Origin: Thysanoteuthis rhombus
Lineage: Eukaryota > Mollusca > Cephalopoda > Oegopsida > Thysanoteuthidae
NCBI GenBank assembly: GCA_963457665.1
Contig: OY735219.1
Span: 23,780,287 to 23,844,286, forward strand
Reading direction: 5' to 3'
DNA: 64,000 nucleotides
Under the pieces are notes generated by a model, which was given only the letters and a program-made list of their open reading frames with translations, was not told the origin of the DNA and ran no database searches. Shown here one piece after another: positions 12,734-23,369 of this stretch. The stretch's first letter is position 1, and each line of letters starts with the position of its first letter. A program made the position numbers and the translations under genes.

Positions 12734-13064
12734 ATATCTCGGAATTTTTGAGATGAGGTATTATTATTATTTCTATTGATATTCGGACCATTCTCATCTT
12801 GGTTGTTTTTCATACAACGTTTCGGCCGTTGCACTCTACAACCTTCGTCAGGTATCATCTGGTAGATTTGGGGAAGTAACGAACCAAACCCTTTATTTAT
12901 CCGACGGGGGTATATCGACCGTACTCCCCTCTTAATGTGCTAATTTTTAGGAGCCTTAAACCTCAGGTGACAGTTTTTAATTTTTTTTTTTTTTAGCGTG
13001 CAACGGCTGAAACGTTGCATGAAAAACAACCAAGATGAGGATGGTCTGAATATCAATAGAAATA
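12734..13064. mobile_element. Hairpin element with Penelope-like terminal motifs
   Basis: Two ~66-bp arms, 12771-12836 and 12996-13062, are inverted copies with few mismatches. They contain ACAACGTTTCGGCCGTTGC, and the left arm continues to CCTTCGTCAGG, a combination typical of Penelope-like element ends. The unit is flanked by a 12-bp direct repeat, GTATTTGTTTGT, at 12722-12733 and 13065-13076, consistent with a target duplication. No protein is encoded inside. Confidence 0.6.
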
Positions 13065-13259
13065 GTATTTGTTTGTGTTTATCTTTCAATGAATCTCCAA
13101 AAGTACTCCATTTCAACTTTTGTGGATACGTAAGCAATGGAGTATGGAAGAGCTGGTTAAATTTTGAGCAGATCAAGGAATTCTTTTTGACTGAAAGACA
13201 TTTTTCACATTAAAAAAAAACAACATTTACTACAGAATAGACCAACTGGTAATGGAATT

Positions 13260-13650
13260 AGACAACATCACCTGGCACATCATAGGTATTAGTGAAAAGC
13301 AGAGAAAACCTTTTACAGCATAAGGTGAGCAATTGAATCACTGTAGCCCCACAAATGGGCTGCCCAACCAACCAGCCAAGTGGGCTACAGATTCCTCCTT
13401 TCACATCGCAGGTATTAGTAAAACATAGAGAAAAGAAGGAAACTTTTTACTGGATAAGTTAAGCAACTGAATCATCATAGACCCACAAATGGGCTGCCCA
13501 ACCAACTAGCCAAGTGAGCTCCAGATTCTTCTCTCGTTGCTCATCTGTATCTGTCTGTGGGTGTCTCCGGGTGCTCCTGGACACATTTTCAGGGCTACAA
13601 ACATGCAAATTTGCATGAGAACACCACTGAGCACCACCTAAAATTTTTTT
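13260..13650 (+). repeat. Dispersed repeat family D with internal duplication
   Basis: A ~130-bp unit (GGTATTAGTnAAA to ACAAATGGGCTGCCCAACCA) occurs twice, at about 13285 and 13406. The whole is related in reverse to 41655-41790. Confidence 0.65.
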
Positions 13651-13864
13651 CTTCTTTCCAAAAAAGTGCTTTTTGGGGTTTCTATGGTAATTTTAGATGA
13701 ACATAGTCCAAATCTTGAGCTGGTATTATTTTTCTAGATAAAAGATTGATTTTAAAAAAAAAATTAGTTCTGGTACACACACATGCCATGGTGATTCATT
13801 TACACCATATTTAGGCACGGATATGTATCATCTATTCTATTATAAAAGGAGGGAGGATAAAAAA

Positions 13865-14215
13865 TTCAGTGGTGTCAGATTCTTAGTCAATAATAACACT
13901 GCACTTTTGGCAGCATATCAGACAGAATAGCTTGGATAATAGGCAAAAGGTACGCACTAAAAGTTATCCAGGTTCATGTGCAAACTTCCAAAAGTTCTGG
14001 CCAGGACGTTGAAGAATTTTATGACAACATTAGTAATGTAATGGACTGGAAGGAGACAAATCATATAATAACTAATGGGAGACTTCAATGCTAAGCAAGG
14101 TGAAAGTAAAGATGGGGTAACAAGTGTAGGAGAATATGGGGTAAGACAGAGAAATGAGAGAGGAGGCATAGTCGTAAATTTCTCAGAGAGAAGAAAAGTT
14201 TGCCAGGGAGATGTG
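13865..14215 (+). pseudogene. LINE endonuclease-domain fragment
   Basis: Encodes in pieces an AP-endonuclease-type sequence: a GKRYALKVIQV block, VEEFYDNI, then MGDFNAKQGESKDG (from 14075), VGEYG and RNERGG. GDFNAK and RNERG are standard motifs of RTE/CR1-type LINE endonucleases. Stops and frame changes interrupt it and it ends before the RT. Its relation to the LINE 3' piece at 14945 is plausible but the intervening RT is absent. Confidence 0.75.
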
Positions 14216-14289
14216 GCAGAGATTAGCGCCAACATGCTCATCATATGGGGGGATGGGAAAGGTCTCCACCCAGCAATGGTACCCTCATG

Positions 14290-14940
14290 ACTGTCCACAG
14301 TACATGTCCAAAAGTTTTTTATGAAGTTGAATGAAATGTTGCAGAGGGGGCGGACAGTAAGTTATGAAAGATGAGATGAGATTTTGGAGCGGATCCATGC
14401 ACAGTTACCTCCCTACATCGCAGTTATACATACACACAACATAATATTGCCATACATGTCTGTCCATACAATATCTCTAAAGGTTCTCAATAAATTTCAA
14501 TAACATTGTATGAGAGTGTGGGTAATTTAGTGCGGAAGAAATGATTGAATTTAGGGGCAGATTCATACACAATTATCTACCCTAAATCATACTTATATGT
14601 CCACACCACATAATATCACCAAAACATGTCTACCCACACAGTATCGTCAAAAGTTTTTGAGAAATTTCAATAATAGTTTGTAGAAGTGTGGACAATGTGG
14701 TAAGAGAAGAGTGATTTGCCTTTGAGGCAGATTCATGCTCAATCACCTCCTTTACATCATAGTTATATGCCCCCACCAAATGATATCACCAAAGTTTTAT
14801 GTATGTCCGCATAATTTCTCTAAAAGTTCTGAAATTTTGTGTAAAAGTGGCCATGAAGGAAGTGAACAAATTCTGAATTGGATCAATGCATAATTACTTC
14901 CCCTGACAATGACATTGGCTGAGGTATGTACTTTCTAGTT
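14290..14940 (+). repeat. ~165-bp tandem repeat family C, main array
   Basis: At least four units. The phrase CATGCACAGTTACCTCC and its variants recur at about 14395, 14562, 14730 and 14883. Each is followed by TATGTCCACACC.. and AAAAGTTCTnAAT.. phrases. Related arrays are at 12060, 28560, 33120 (reverse) and 46930. Confidence 0.75.
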
Positions 14941-14944
14941 TTGA

Positions 14945-15510
14945 AGAAGAAGAAATCAGGCGAAGAATCACACTAGGATAGCAAGCCTTTGGTAGAGCAA
15001 GCTCAACCTTCAAAAATAAGAAGATCCCATTAATCCTAAAAAAGAAGGGTGTACAACCAATGCATCCTCCCAATAGTCACTTATGGAGCTGAAACATGGA
15101 ACTTAACCAAGAAACAGACCCGTAAGCTGAGAACCATGCAACGTGCACATGAAAGAATAATGCTGGGCCTCACATGGAGAGACCACAAAACAGCACAGCA
15201 CATCCGGGAAAAGACAAGAGTTAGAGACATCATAGAATCCATAAAAAATCTCAAATGGCGGTGGGCTGGCCATGTCGCAAGAATGGCCGACAATCGATGG
15301 ACATCACGACTCACAACATGGATTCCCCGAGACCATATGCGCAACCGAGGCTGGCAAAATGTTAGATGGAGAGACGAGCTAGACAAGTACTGGCTCCGTG
15401 ACACCCACGATAGAGAAGTGTGGCAAATCCTGGGGAAGGTCTATGTACAACGACGGACGCTAAAAGACTGCTGCTGCTGCTGCTGCTGATGATGATGATG
15501 ATAATGATGA
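14945..15510 (+). mobile_element. RTE-like LINE 3' fragment, longest intact frame (146 codons)
   Basis: The frame at 15049-15489 encodes the C-terminal region: CILPIVTYGAETWNLTKKQ, RAHERIMLGLTWRDHKTAQ, KNLKWRWAGHVARMADN and RGWQNVRWRDELDKYW. This is the part that follows the reverse transcriptase in RTE-type elements. The last codons run into the (CTG)n tail and then (ATG)n and (AGG)n to 15537. Upstream, a frameshifted EIRRRITLG-like piece begins at 14945. No RT catalytic region is present, so this is a 5'-truncated, non-autonomous copy. Confidence 0.85.
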
Positions 15511-15539
15511 GAGGAGGAGGAGGAGGAGGAGGAGGAGCC

Positions 15540-15840
15540 ATCAGCTAAAGTTATTACCAAAACAACCAACATGAAGTTGGTCTGGTTATACATGTAAATA
15601 TCATGTATATCAAAATAGGTGGGGGGGGGGGGCTGCAATCCAAGTTTATGCTAAATTGGTCTCTTAGTTTGTGTATAGCAGTATTCATGCTTGTTTTTTT
15701 TTAATTCAGACATTTATAGTGATCACCAACCAACAAAAAGTGAGAGAAGTAACATTCATTAATCAGCCTTTTCTCCAATTTTTTAATTGATCACCCCCAA
15801 AATGGCATATTGCCAGAAGACTTTGGTTGGTCATGTGACA
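15540..15840 (+). repeat. Dispersed repeat family A, copy 4
   Basis: Matches 5060-5440 in order, including a G-run (15617-15631), the AAGTTTATGCTAAATTGG core and the AATTGATCACCCCCAA block. Confidence 0.7.
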
Positions 15841-15849
15841 GTCTCTTTT

Positions 15850-16500
15850 GAGTAACTGACCAGATCTGTTTCCTATTGTTTTCATTTCTTGTTTATTTTT
15901 TGCAATTTCGGTTATTCTCCACCTCGGCAATTATGGTTAAAAAACACATACAAGATGAGAAGTCTAGATTGCGACGAGGCGACTTAGATTCTTATATCCA
16001 GTTTGACCAGATGACTGTTGTTTTACAAGTTATAACTACAAAGCGTTCTGAGCGACAACTTGAAACAAAAATTGTCGGTCTTTGAATGTGAATTTCTCAG
16101 TACAGTATGCTGCGTGTGTAAGATAATAAACCACTGCTATTTTTATAATGAGATCTGTTTCTCATTTTCTTCTCTTCATGAAATGAGTTCTCTCTGCAAC
16201 AATTCATTTTCAGAAGCCAACAAAAACTTCGTCCAATGATAATAGATAAAAAGCAACAGAAATACTAGATTTGATAAGATAATTCAAATCTAACTAGTAT
16301 AAGACCAAAATCAATCCTTTTCAACACCCCTACAACAATGCAATTGCTATGACCAATTTTTGATCATTGCAAAATGAATTGAGTGAAGACCTGATTAAGA
16401 GTCAAGTGGCAATAATATGCAGAAAAGTTTAGCTGGTTTATATGAGCAATGATTAGTTATTCCAACTGCTTTACCTGTTGTTAAATGTTATAGCATAGGA
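15850..16500. other. No gene recognised
   Basis: A short stretch (about 15880-15930) resembles 3355-3410. Otherwise no recognised family or protein. Confidence 0.4.
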
Positions 16501-16519
16501 GATATGATAAAAGACATCA

Positions 16520-16663
16520 GATGTATAGATGATAGTATAGAATGTAGAGTCTGTTGGATCCGAACAGTGATGGATCACCAGTTTTCGCACGTATTGTCTT
16601 TTGTTGAATCCAAACAGCAATGGATTGTTGAGAGACAAGGGGATTAGATCCTTGTAGTTTGAC
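16520..16663 (-). other. Leader-like sequence following LTR copy A
   Basis: Read on the minus strand after the LTR, it carries AGTCAAACTACAAGGATC and AACTGGTGATCC. These match in order the sequence after LTR copy B (AGTCAACCCACGAGGATCC, AACTGGTGACCC). This is likely the retroelement untranslated leader. Confidence 0.5.
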
Positions 16664-17483
16664 TGTAGTGTTCCGGCCCTGTAGATGCAGAAGGGAAGGA
16701 AAATGTACAAAGAGAATGCAATGTGTGCCAAGTATGAAGTTGGACGCGCATTGAAATAAAGAGGAATGAAGATATACACATGTTTTTGGCCAGGGAAAAG
16801 ATGTATGTTTAATACAAGAATAAAGATGAGGTACATGTAAAGATAACATTAACATGATCGATCGTGAGAAGTAATATTAGGAGAAGAGATAGTAAAAGGT
16901 GGGAGCTTTCTTGTCTTGATAGTGCTGGCGTTGGAGTTGTAGCGGAGTTGTCTGAACGCGTGGATTCCGTATGGTTGGATAGCTTGAGTGTGATATGTGG
17001 AAACCGAATTCAGTGTGCGAGCCTTACTGCCAAGTAAGTGAGTAAACTTGGGGGCTATTCTCAGACGCTGTTAGAATCTCAACGAACAGACTATGAAAGA
17101 CATAGAACATGGAGTTTTATCCATGCGTGTTTTCCAAAGTGAGGATGGTGGTTAAGATCGAATCGGCCAGTGGGTCTGCGAAACAACGATCTTTGGAAGA
17201 AAGAAAGAGAGTGGCCGGCTGCAAAGGCCGGGGCCAGAGGCATGGCCAGCTAGGAATACTGGCGCCAATGAGCATTGGACCAGGGAGAAGGAAAGGGAGA
17301 GAATGGCCGGCTGCAAAGGCCGGGGCTAGAAGCGTACCCATCTAGTGGAGCTGGAGCTAGTGAGCACTGGACCATGTGCACCCAGGGGTTTTATAGGTTG
17401 TCAGAGGAAGTGACGTTTTGGATATCTAGCTAAAAGAAGAGTTTCGTACTAAATTCTTAACTAAAAGTATTGGGGGCACTACA
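16664..17483 (-). mobile_element. LTR copy A (820 bp), retrotransposon long terminal repeat
   Basis: Ends are TGTAGTG...CACTACA on the plus strand, the TG..CA inverted termini of LTRs. On the minus strand a TATA-box-like CCTATAAAACC lies at about 17384-17394, so transcription would run leftwards. Inside, a GC-rich unit (GGCCGGCTGCAAAGGCCGGG) is tandemly duplicated at about 17214 and 17304. No clear 4-6-bp target duplication flanks it. It is a solo or 5' LTR plus leader, without gag-pol. It matches copy B at 26568-27364 in inverse orientation. Frames on both strands (up to 121 codons) fall inside the LTR and are not genes. Confidence 0.8.
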
Positions 17484-17680
17484 GTAGCATATACCATATT
17501 CTGTGATAATGAGATGTTATAATAGCTTGTATTGCCGATGGCTTTGGGTTGATAACAAGTCTGTTTGCAGAGTTTACACATGTTTATCTATAACAGGTAG
17601 CCTTTTTCAAGACATACAGGAAGGTTGTTTTACAAAAAGGGGGTTATGGTGGCATTCAATGTATAGGTGATCTGCAAAGG
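17484..17680 (+). repeat. Repeat X next to LTR copy A
   Basis: Matches 27485-27600 in the same orientation (ATGTTATAATAGC..GATGGCTT..GATAACAAGTCTG..AGAGTTTACA), although the neighbouring LTRs are inverted relative to each other. Confidence 0.6.
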
Positions 17681-17879
17681 AGCAATTAATCATTGACTAA
17701 CCTATTAATAGAACATCACCCTCCCTTCAATTAAGCTGAAAAGAATTAGTTTACTAAATCAATACCAATCTATAATATTCTTACATTCAGTATTGTTAAA
17801 TCAAATTGTGAAAAATGCAGTCCAGTTAATATCTATAAAGTACATAATTATATTTATACTATGATAAGAAACATGCAAT

Positions 17880-18690
17880 TTCAAATAATAAGCGGGTTTT
17901 CAGTATGGTATGTAAGGTTACTTAAAGCTTAATATTTATTTTATGTATTCCATACACAACATTACTAATCATGTAAACATATTCACAAGTTTTAGCAGGA
18001 ATAATGAATAATGATTATGTAGGTACTATAGCAAGAATATACTAGTAACAGTCATGGATTGTGTTCTTAATGTAATGGTCTTATAGCAAGTCAGTGCTGG
18101 TCAAGATCATCCTATAAGCTAGTCAATCATCTTCTCAGTTAAAACAGCTTTAGGATTCTCCATTCGATTTTTACTGATCCTTATTTATTTTTGGTTAAGC
18201 TGAGACCTTTTAGAGAGGGTCTATCATTGAGAATCTTCGCCAGATTACCTAATTGATATGAAGATGCTATGGTCAGAGACATCTGGTTTTCTTCAACAGG
18301 TCCAAAGATGTAAGTAATATTTGAGCAATATCCAGTCATATTTTCATATCCAACAATAGCCATATCTCAACATCTTTCAAATTTGGGTTTTCAGGCGAAC
18401 AAAATGTTGAACAAATTCTCCACTGGCATAGTGAGCCTTCTTGCACGGTTTGCTGCGTAAGCCAGGACCATAGCTGTATAGGTTTCCTTGAGCAGGGTAA
18501 GGGATACATCCCCCCTCACTGGGACCATTGTCAATAAATAAACTTCTGTTATTATTATTACTCCGCTGAAAATGTTGATCACATTCTTAACTTCAGGATC
18601 ATCTGGTGAAGCTCCATGATGCAAGTGGTACTTGTAGGTGTTTACAGATATCAACTTTCAATTTTGGTCACCTTCAAGGAATTTGGTGCT
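17880..18690. repeat. Dispersed repeat family E, copy 1 (long)
   Basis: The left part (to about 18065) matches 45855-46030 and the right part (from about 18635) matches 46155-46210, same orientation. The middle, absent from the other copy, holds minus-strand frames at 18654-18391 (87 aa) and 18363-18181 (60 aa). They look protein-like in composition but I do not recognise them. They could be the coding remnant of an autonomous relative or a captured sequence. Confidence 0.55.
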
Positions 18691-18699
18691 CAAAATTTC

Positions 18700-19960
18700 C
18701 TATGCAAGCAGGGGCAGATCAGGATACTGGGAAAAATCCCGGTGGGCCAGACTGGAAAACTGATAATCTGATTGACCTCTTCGGTTTCAACAGTATCATG
18801 CCACTGTGTACTGCAATCTATATTAGTTAATGGTATCTGTACGTGCAATTTTACTTCAGAATTACCAATGAGTAATTGAATTATTGATGTCCTGGCCCCA
18901 AGGTCCTATAGGTGGGGGCCAAAATAAGTTCCAGCTAATATACTTGAAATTGTGTGTTCCATACAGACTGTACTGACTCGTACATCCAGCGTTCTTCTCT
19001 ATGGCTTAAATATAAGATTGGAACATTTTTTTTGTTGTTGCAAAGAACAAGCTGTTTCAAGGCACATTTATCACTAATTTATATATAATATATTATGCTC
19101 AAATACTTTTAATGAACTATACCTATCAAAACTTTGAACAAAATCTGAAGTAGAAGTCAGTACTATGATATCAGCAGCGATCAAGTAAATTCCAAACATA
19201 GTCATTTATCTTTATTTGTTATTTACTAACATGGATGGAAGATACAGTAAATAGTGTGGAGTAAACATAGGAAAAGTTCTTTCAAGATCTTTTTGCAGTA
19301 ATCATTATGTACATTCATTATGATTAAAAGAACTAAATGTGCACACAGTGACTATGAAGTTTTCGTTCAAATTACATCAAGAAAAGTTGGTTTAAAACCT
19401 CATATCTTTGTTCAGTAGATCTTGATTTTTCTATTTTGTTGTTAATTCATATCTTTGTATTATCTTACTTATGCTGATTAAATGTTTATTGAACTTATTT
19501 TAAGCTTTATATGAAAGATTTGGAAAATTTTGATGTTACAAAAATGCATGAAAGATAAAAAGTCTCAAATGTAATAAACATTTTTGTTCATTCAGGCTTA
19601 CACTTGAATTTTCATAATTTTGACAAGTAGGAATCTTTCCGGTTTGGTGAACAGCAATTTTTTCTTACTAAAAGGATATAATCTAAATGTTTTATGAACT
19701 GATTTTATCTTAAGAAGTAATTATTGATCTATATTTAAAATGATGGAAAAAAACAACAAATCATGGCTTTGAATAGATGATAGCTGTTTAAATGAAGAAC
19801 AAACATGGAACAAATTAACTACAGGTGTATTATGCTGAAATTTCATTGAAATACGGAATAACATGTATCTATTGAGCTAATGATTTTTTTCACCAAGTTT
19901 CAAAAACCTATTAAATTTATGAGAGAAATTGCCACACCGAATGTCATTCAGTGACTGTCT
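18700..19960. other. No gene recognised
   Basis: Very AT-rich sequence, no recognisable repeat family or protein. Confidence 0.45.
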
Positions 19961-19964
19961 GTCA

Positions 19965-21150
19965 CCAGGACATGTTTTTGCGTGTTTGGACGTTTCGTTT
20001 ACAGATGTTTCATCAACGTTCTTTATGTTGAAAGGATGTTTCATTGATAGGGTTTTTCACTGTTAAATGTTTTGTCGACAGACGTTAAGTTGAATGGAAT
20101 CTTTGTAGAGAACTTTTTTGTCAATTCAAAAAATCTTTTTGATTATTAATTGGCCAATGGCCAACAGACGTTATGTCGATATTTCATTGACAGGATTTTT
20201 GCCCAACAAGTAATTTTTGTTATTTTTTTTTAGTTTGGATTTTATAAATGAATTTGTTTATTGACTCAAAATATTCATTTTTCATATTGCAAAAAATAAT
20301 GAATGAATAGAACTTGATAATATATTGATTGAAAGTAAATTTTATGCTGTTTTTTTATTTTGGGTTTTACTTATGATTCCATATATTTACTATCTTAAAA
20401 TATTCATACTTCATCTTGCAGAAAATTAAACTCAACCAATGTTAATTTATTAAGATAAAGTATGAAATTTCTAATTCATCAAACATTTTCAACAATATTT
20501 CATTAAAGAAATTGAAGACTGCTTTTTATTGATAGGACTTTCCATTGAACTGACTATGGGACATTTCAAAGTCTAGATTTTTCTCATTTCAGATAGTCTG
20601 AGTCGAAATCTTAGTGAAAATCGTGAAAAAAAAACATGAATGCGAAATACCAAAGGACAAAGTTCTAATATTCCAGTCCCCACCATACAGACATTTTTAA
20701 GGTTGTATATTTGTGTAATATGAGTTAAAAACAGTTTTCTTTTCATTAGGGACCACCAGTGATTGTGTTTTTAGATTTGAAAGTGTATTGCAATGGTTTA
20801 AATATCTTAATTTTGGTTTTAATTGCAAGGAAGTAGCATAAAGTTTGTCACACAAAAAAATACTTTTGTATACTTAAAGCAGGTTTTAGACTGTTTTAAA
20901 ATAATTGTTTTACATCTCTGTCAATCAATTACTTTGACTACACCACGAGGAGTGGGATTCAACAGAGAAATTTAATGTCTGCTCTAAATAGTTTCAAAAA
21001 AATAGTCCTCATACAAACTTAGCTTGAGGAAAGTTGGTTAATTCAATGGCGAAACATCCATTTGATGGAACATCTGTCGACAAAACATCCATTGCCAATC
21101 TGTTGACAATATGCCCTTTGACAATCTGTCAGCAAAATGTCTGTTGGCGA
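19965..21150. mobile_element. Foldback-type element with repeated GACAAAACAT motifs
   Basis: 19965-20225 and 21030-21150 contain many variants of a CGACAAAACATCC/AACAGACGTT motif in opposite orientations (for example TTTTGTCGACAGACG near 20070 versus CTGTCGACAAAACATCC near 21074). About 0.8 kb of AT-rich sequence without coding content lies between. The pattern is typical of non-autonomous elements with imperfect, internally repetitive inverted ends. Confidence 0.5.
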
Positions 21151-21159
21151 AAATTTTTT

Positions 21160-21540
21160 GAGATAATTTTCAGTAAAATCAACCTATCCTACAATTATGT
21201 AAAACTATCTCCAACTTGATCATGATAACTTGAGTAGCAGTGTTTTCTATCAAACTCTGAATACAGTCTACTAGATTGAATGCATTCAGATGTTTATCAG
21301 TGTCTAACCTATAATTCATACATTTCGGAATTTCAAAAGTTTTAAAATTGAAAAAAAAATAGAAAACATTCATAGACCATTAAAGTGAAAAGATCTGCAA
21401 TAAGATTTCATGTACTAAAAATCTATGGATGGCTATTTTGTACAGGACACATGAAATTTATTTATGAAATATTTTTAACCAGTTGTAGATGGAGAATATA
21501 TTATACTACTGTTACTTAGGAGAGGATTAACTAAATGAAA
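21160..21540. other. No gene recognised
   Basis: AT-rich spacer. Confidence 0.4.
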
Positions 21541-21544
21541 TTTA

Positions 21545-21945
21545 TTTTTCAAAAACAACAGGTTTTTGGGCATTTCAGATTTTACAAGTCACTTAGAATT
21601 ATTAGAGTTGATATTAAGAATCAAAGCCTTTGCTACCAAATAATAGTTTTCTAAAAAAACAATACAAAAGTTTGAGTGGTTTGTACAGGCTAAATCAATG
21701 AACAATGCCTAAAGTCTTATCGGGCCTAATGATCATCAGTGCAAAGAAATTCTAGAGATACTGGAAGTTGACCAATTTCCTGACAAGGTCCCAAGATGGC
21801 TTCCATGTCTCAGACCAGCTCTGTCCTTCTTGCAATTGCACATTGATAGAAAATATGTTTGCTGAAATCACCCGACTAGTCGTGGCGCTCAAGTCAATGG
21901 GAAAGGTTAACTTGAATCTGTATCTCTGTCATCAATAAACCTTTT
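21545..21945 (+). repeat. Dispersed repeat family B, copy 2 (continuous)
   Basis: Uninterrupted counterpart of the split copy at 8430-9640. Ends near GGGAAAGGTTAACTTGAATC and a CAATAAACC. Confidence 0.6.
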
Positions 21946-21949
21946 CGTC

Positions 21950-23110
21950 CCTGTTAGATTGCCATTATTTAAGCTTTTGGAACCCTCATTGTTCCTGCGT
22001 TTGTAAACAATACTTCTGCGCAGTAGAACTTGAAAAGTGGTTGTTAGCATAATTAGTTATCATACAATGAATCTAATAACTATGAGTTGAGGAGAAATAA
22101 AAAATAATGGATAGGTGAAGGGTGATGGAAAGAATTGTTGGAGTTGTAAAACTGACTATCAAATGAGGGCTAAGCCACGGGGAATTTTTTACAACTAAAT
22201 TAGTCTACACACTTGAAGATCCATTGATAGACAGGAGCAAAATGATTTTTATTGTGGGGGTAAAGGCCTTTAATTTGCCTACAAAGTAAGTGTGCTGTCC
22301 AGATAAGGCAAGAAAATAGTGTTGACATGTATTGTTTGTCATTTGTATCCAAAATTGTCTTTAAAAATAGCTCAGTTTTATATAAATTCAATTTATTAGG
22401 TAAGATAACTATAAACAAAGACTCCATAACAAATCATTAATAAAAATTGACCATCTATTTTTATTAAACTTACCAGATCTAATCAGCTAACGTAGATTTT
22501 TATCAGCTGAATTGAAAAAAAAATCAGCAAGATCTACCCAAAAAATATATGATTTGTCAAACCTGGAAGAAATTTGCACTGAAAAAGCATTGGGTGTGCC
22601 CCCCCCCCCATTCAGTACACCTCTATGATAGATCATGGAAATTTTCTAGAATTCCTCATTTTACTAGGTAAACTGATGGAAATAGGTTTTCGTTACTAGG
22701 TATACGTATGGTAAAGGCTGTATCAAGGATTTATGCTTAAGGATCATAGAGGGGCACTGTAAACTCCAGTGGGTGATTCTTTAAAAAATTCAGCCAATCT
22801 CAGGGCTATTTTGAAACCATATAACCTACACTGAAATTGAGAAGTTAGGTAGATATATGCCACTCCCTTCCCATTTCCACCAGTGTTAGTAAATATGATC
22901 CGCTATTGAAAAAGCATTTAGAGAAATAGTGAAAAAGTGTCAGATAGCACACAGATCAGCAGTTGATATTTGTTTAATTTTGTACCAGTGTGACACTAGG
23001 GGGCCAGGAGTCCCCCGTGTCCTGAAAATTACAATGGCTGTTACCAAAAAATTACTATGGTTATTACCAGTATTTACTATTTTATTACAAAAGGAGTTAT
23101 CTGTGTTAAA
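21950..23110. other. No gene recognised
   Basis: AT-rich with a C-run at 22599-22608. A TGTGACACTAGGGGGCC..GTCCCCCGTGTCC inverted arrangement at 22989-23021 could be an LTR edge. Confidence 0.35.
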
Positions 23111-23116
23111 AGGGAT

Positions 23117-23365
23117 AATGTGTTTTTCGAGATAATATGAGAATTGTGTGCTTCCAAGTGCGGGCACCTGCAATTTCTCAATCTAGTGTCATCTGTCAAA
23201 TCCTGGGTTGCAAAAACAAATGCTTTTGGAAAAGGTTTTGTTCCCGATTCAATGACCAGATAAGGGCCTAATGTGTTTTTCGAGATGTCATGGGAAGTTG
23301 AGTTACCTGTACTTTTTCAATCTAGTGTCATCTGTCAAATCCTGGGTTTCAAAAACAAAGCCAGA
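23117..23365 (+). repeat. Two-unit tandem repeat, ~140-150-bp period
   Basis: AATGTGTTTTTCGAGAT recurs at about 23117 and 23270, and TCAATCTAGTGTCATCTGTC at 23178 and 23318. Confidence 0.75.
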
Positions 23366-23369
23366 TATA

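Noticed and set aside
13957-14298. 113-codon minus-strand frame
   Set aside because: Antisense of the LINE endonuclease fragment, whose motifs are on the plus strand.
15081-15404. 107-codon minus-strand frame, with similar ones at 9993-10222 and 44074-44336
   Set aside because: Antisense shadows of the RTE-like LINE C-terminal region.
16471-17345. Frames of 74-121 codons on both strands
   Set aside because: They lie within or across LTR copy A and its leader; copy B does not conserve the frames.
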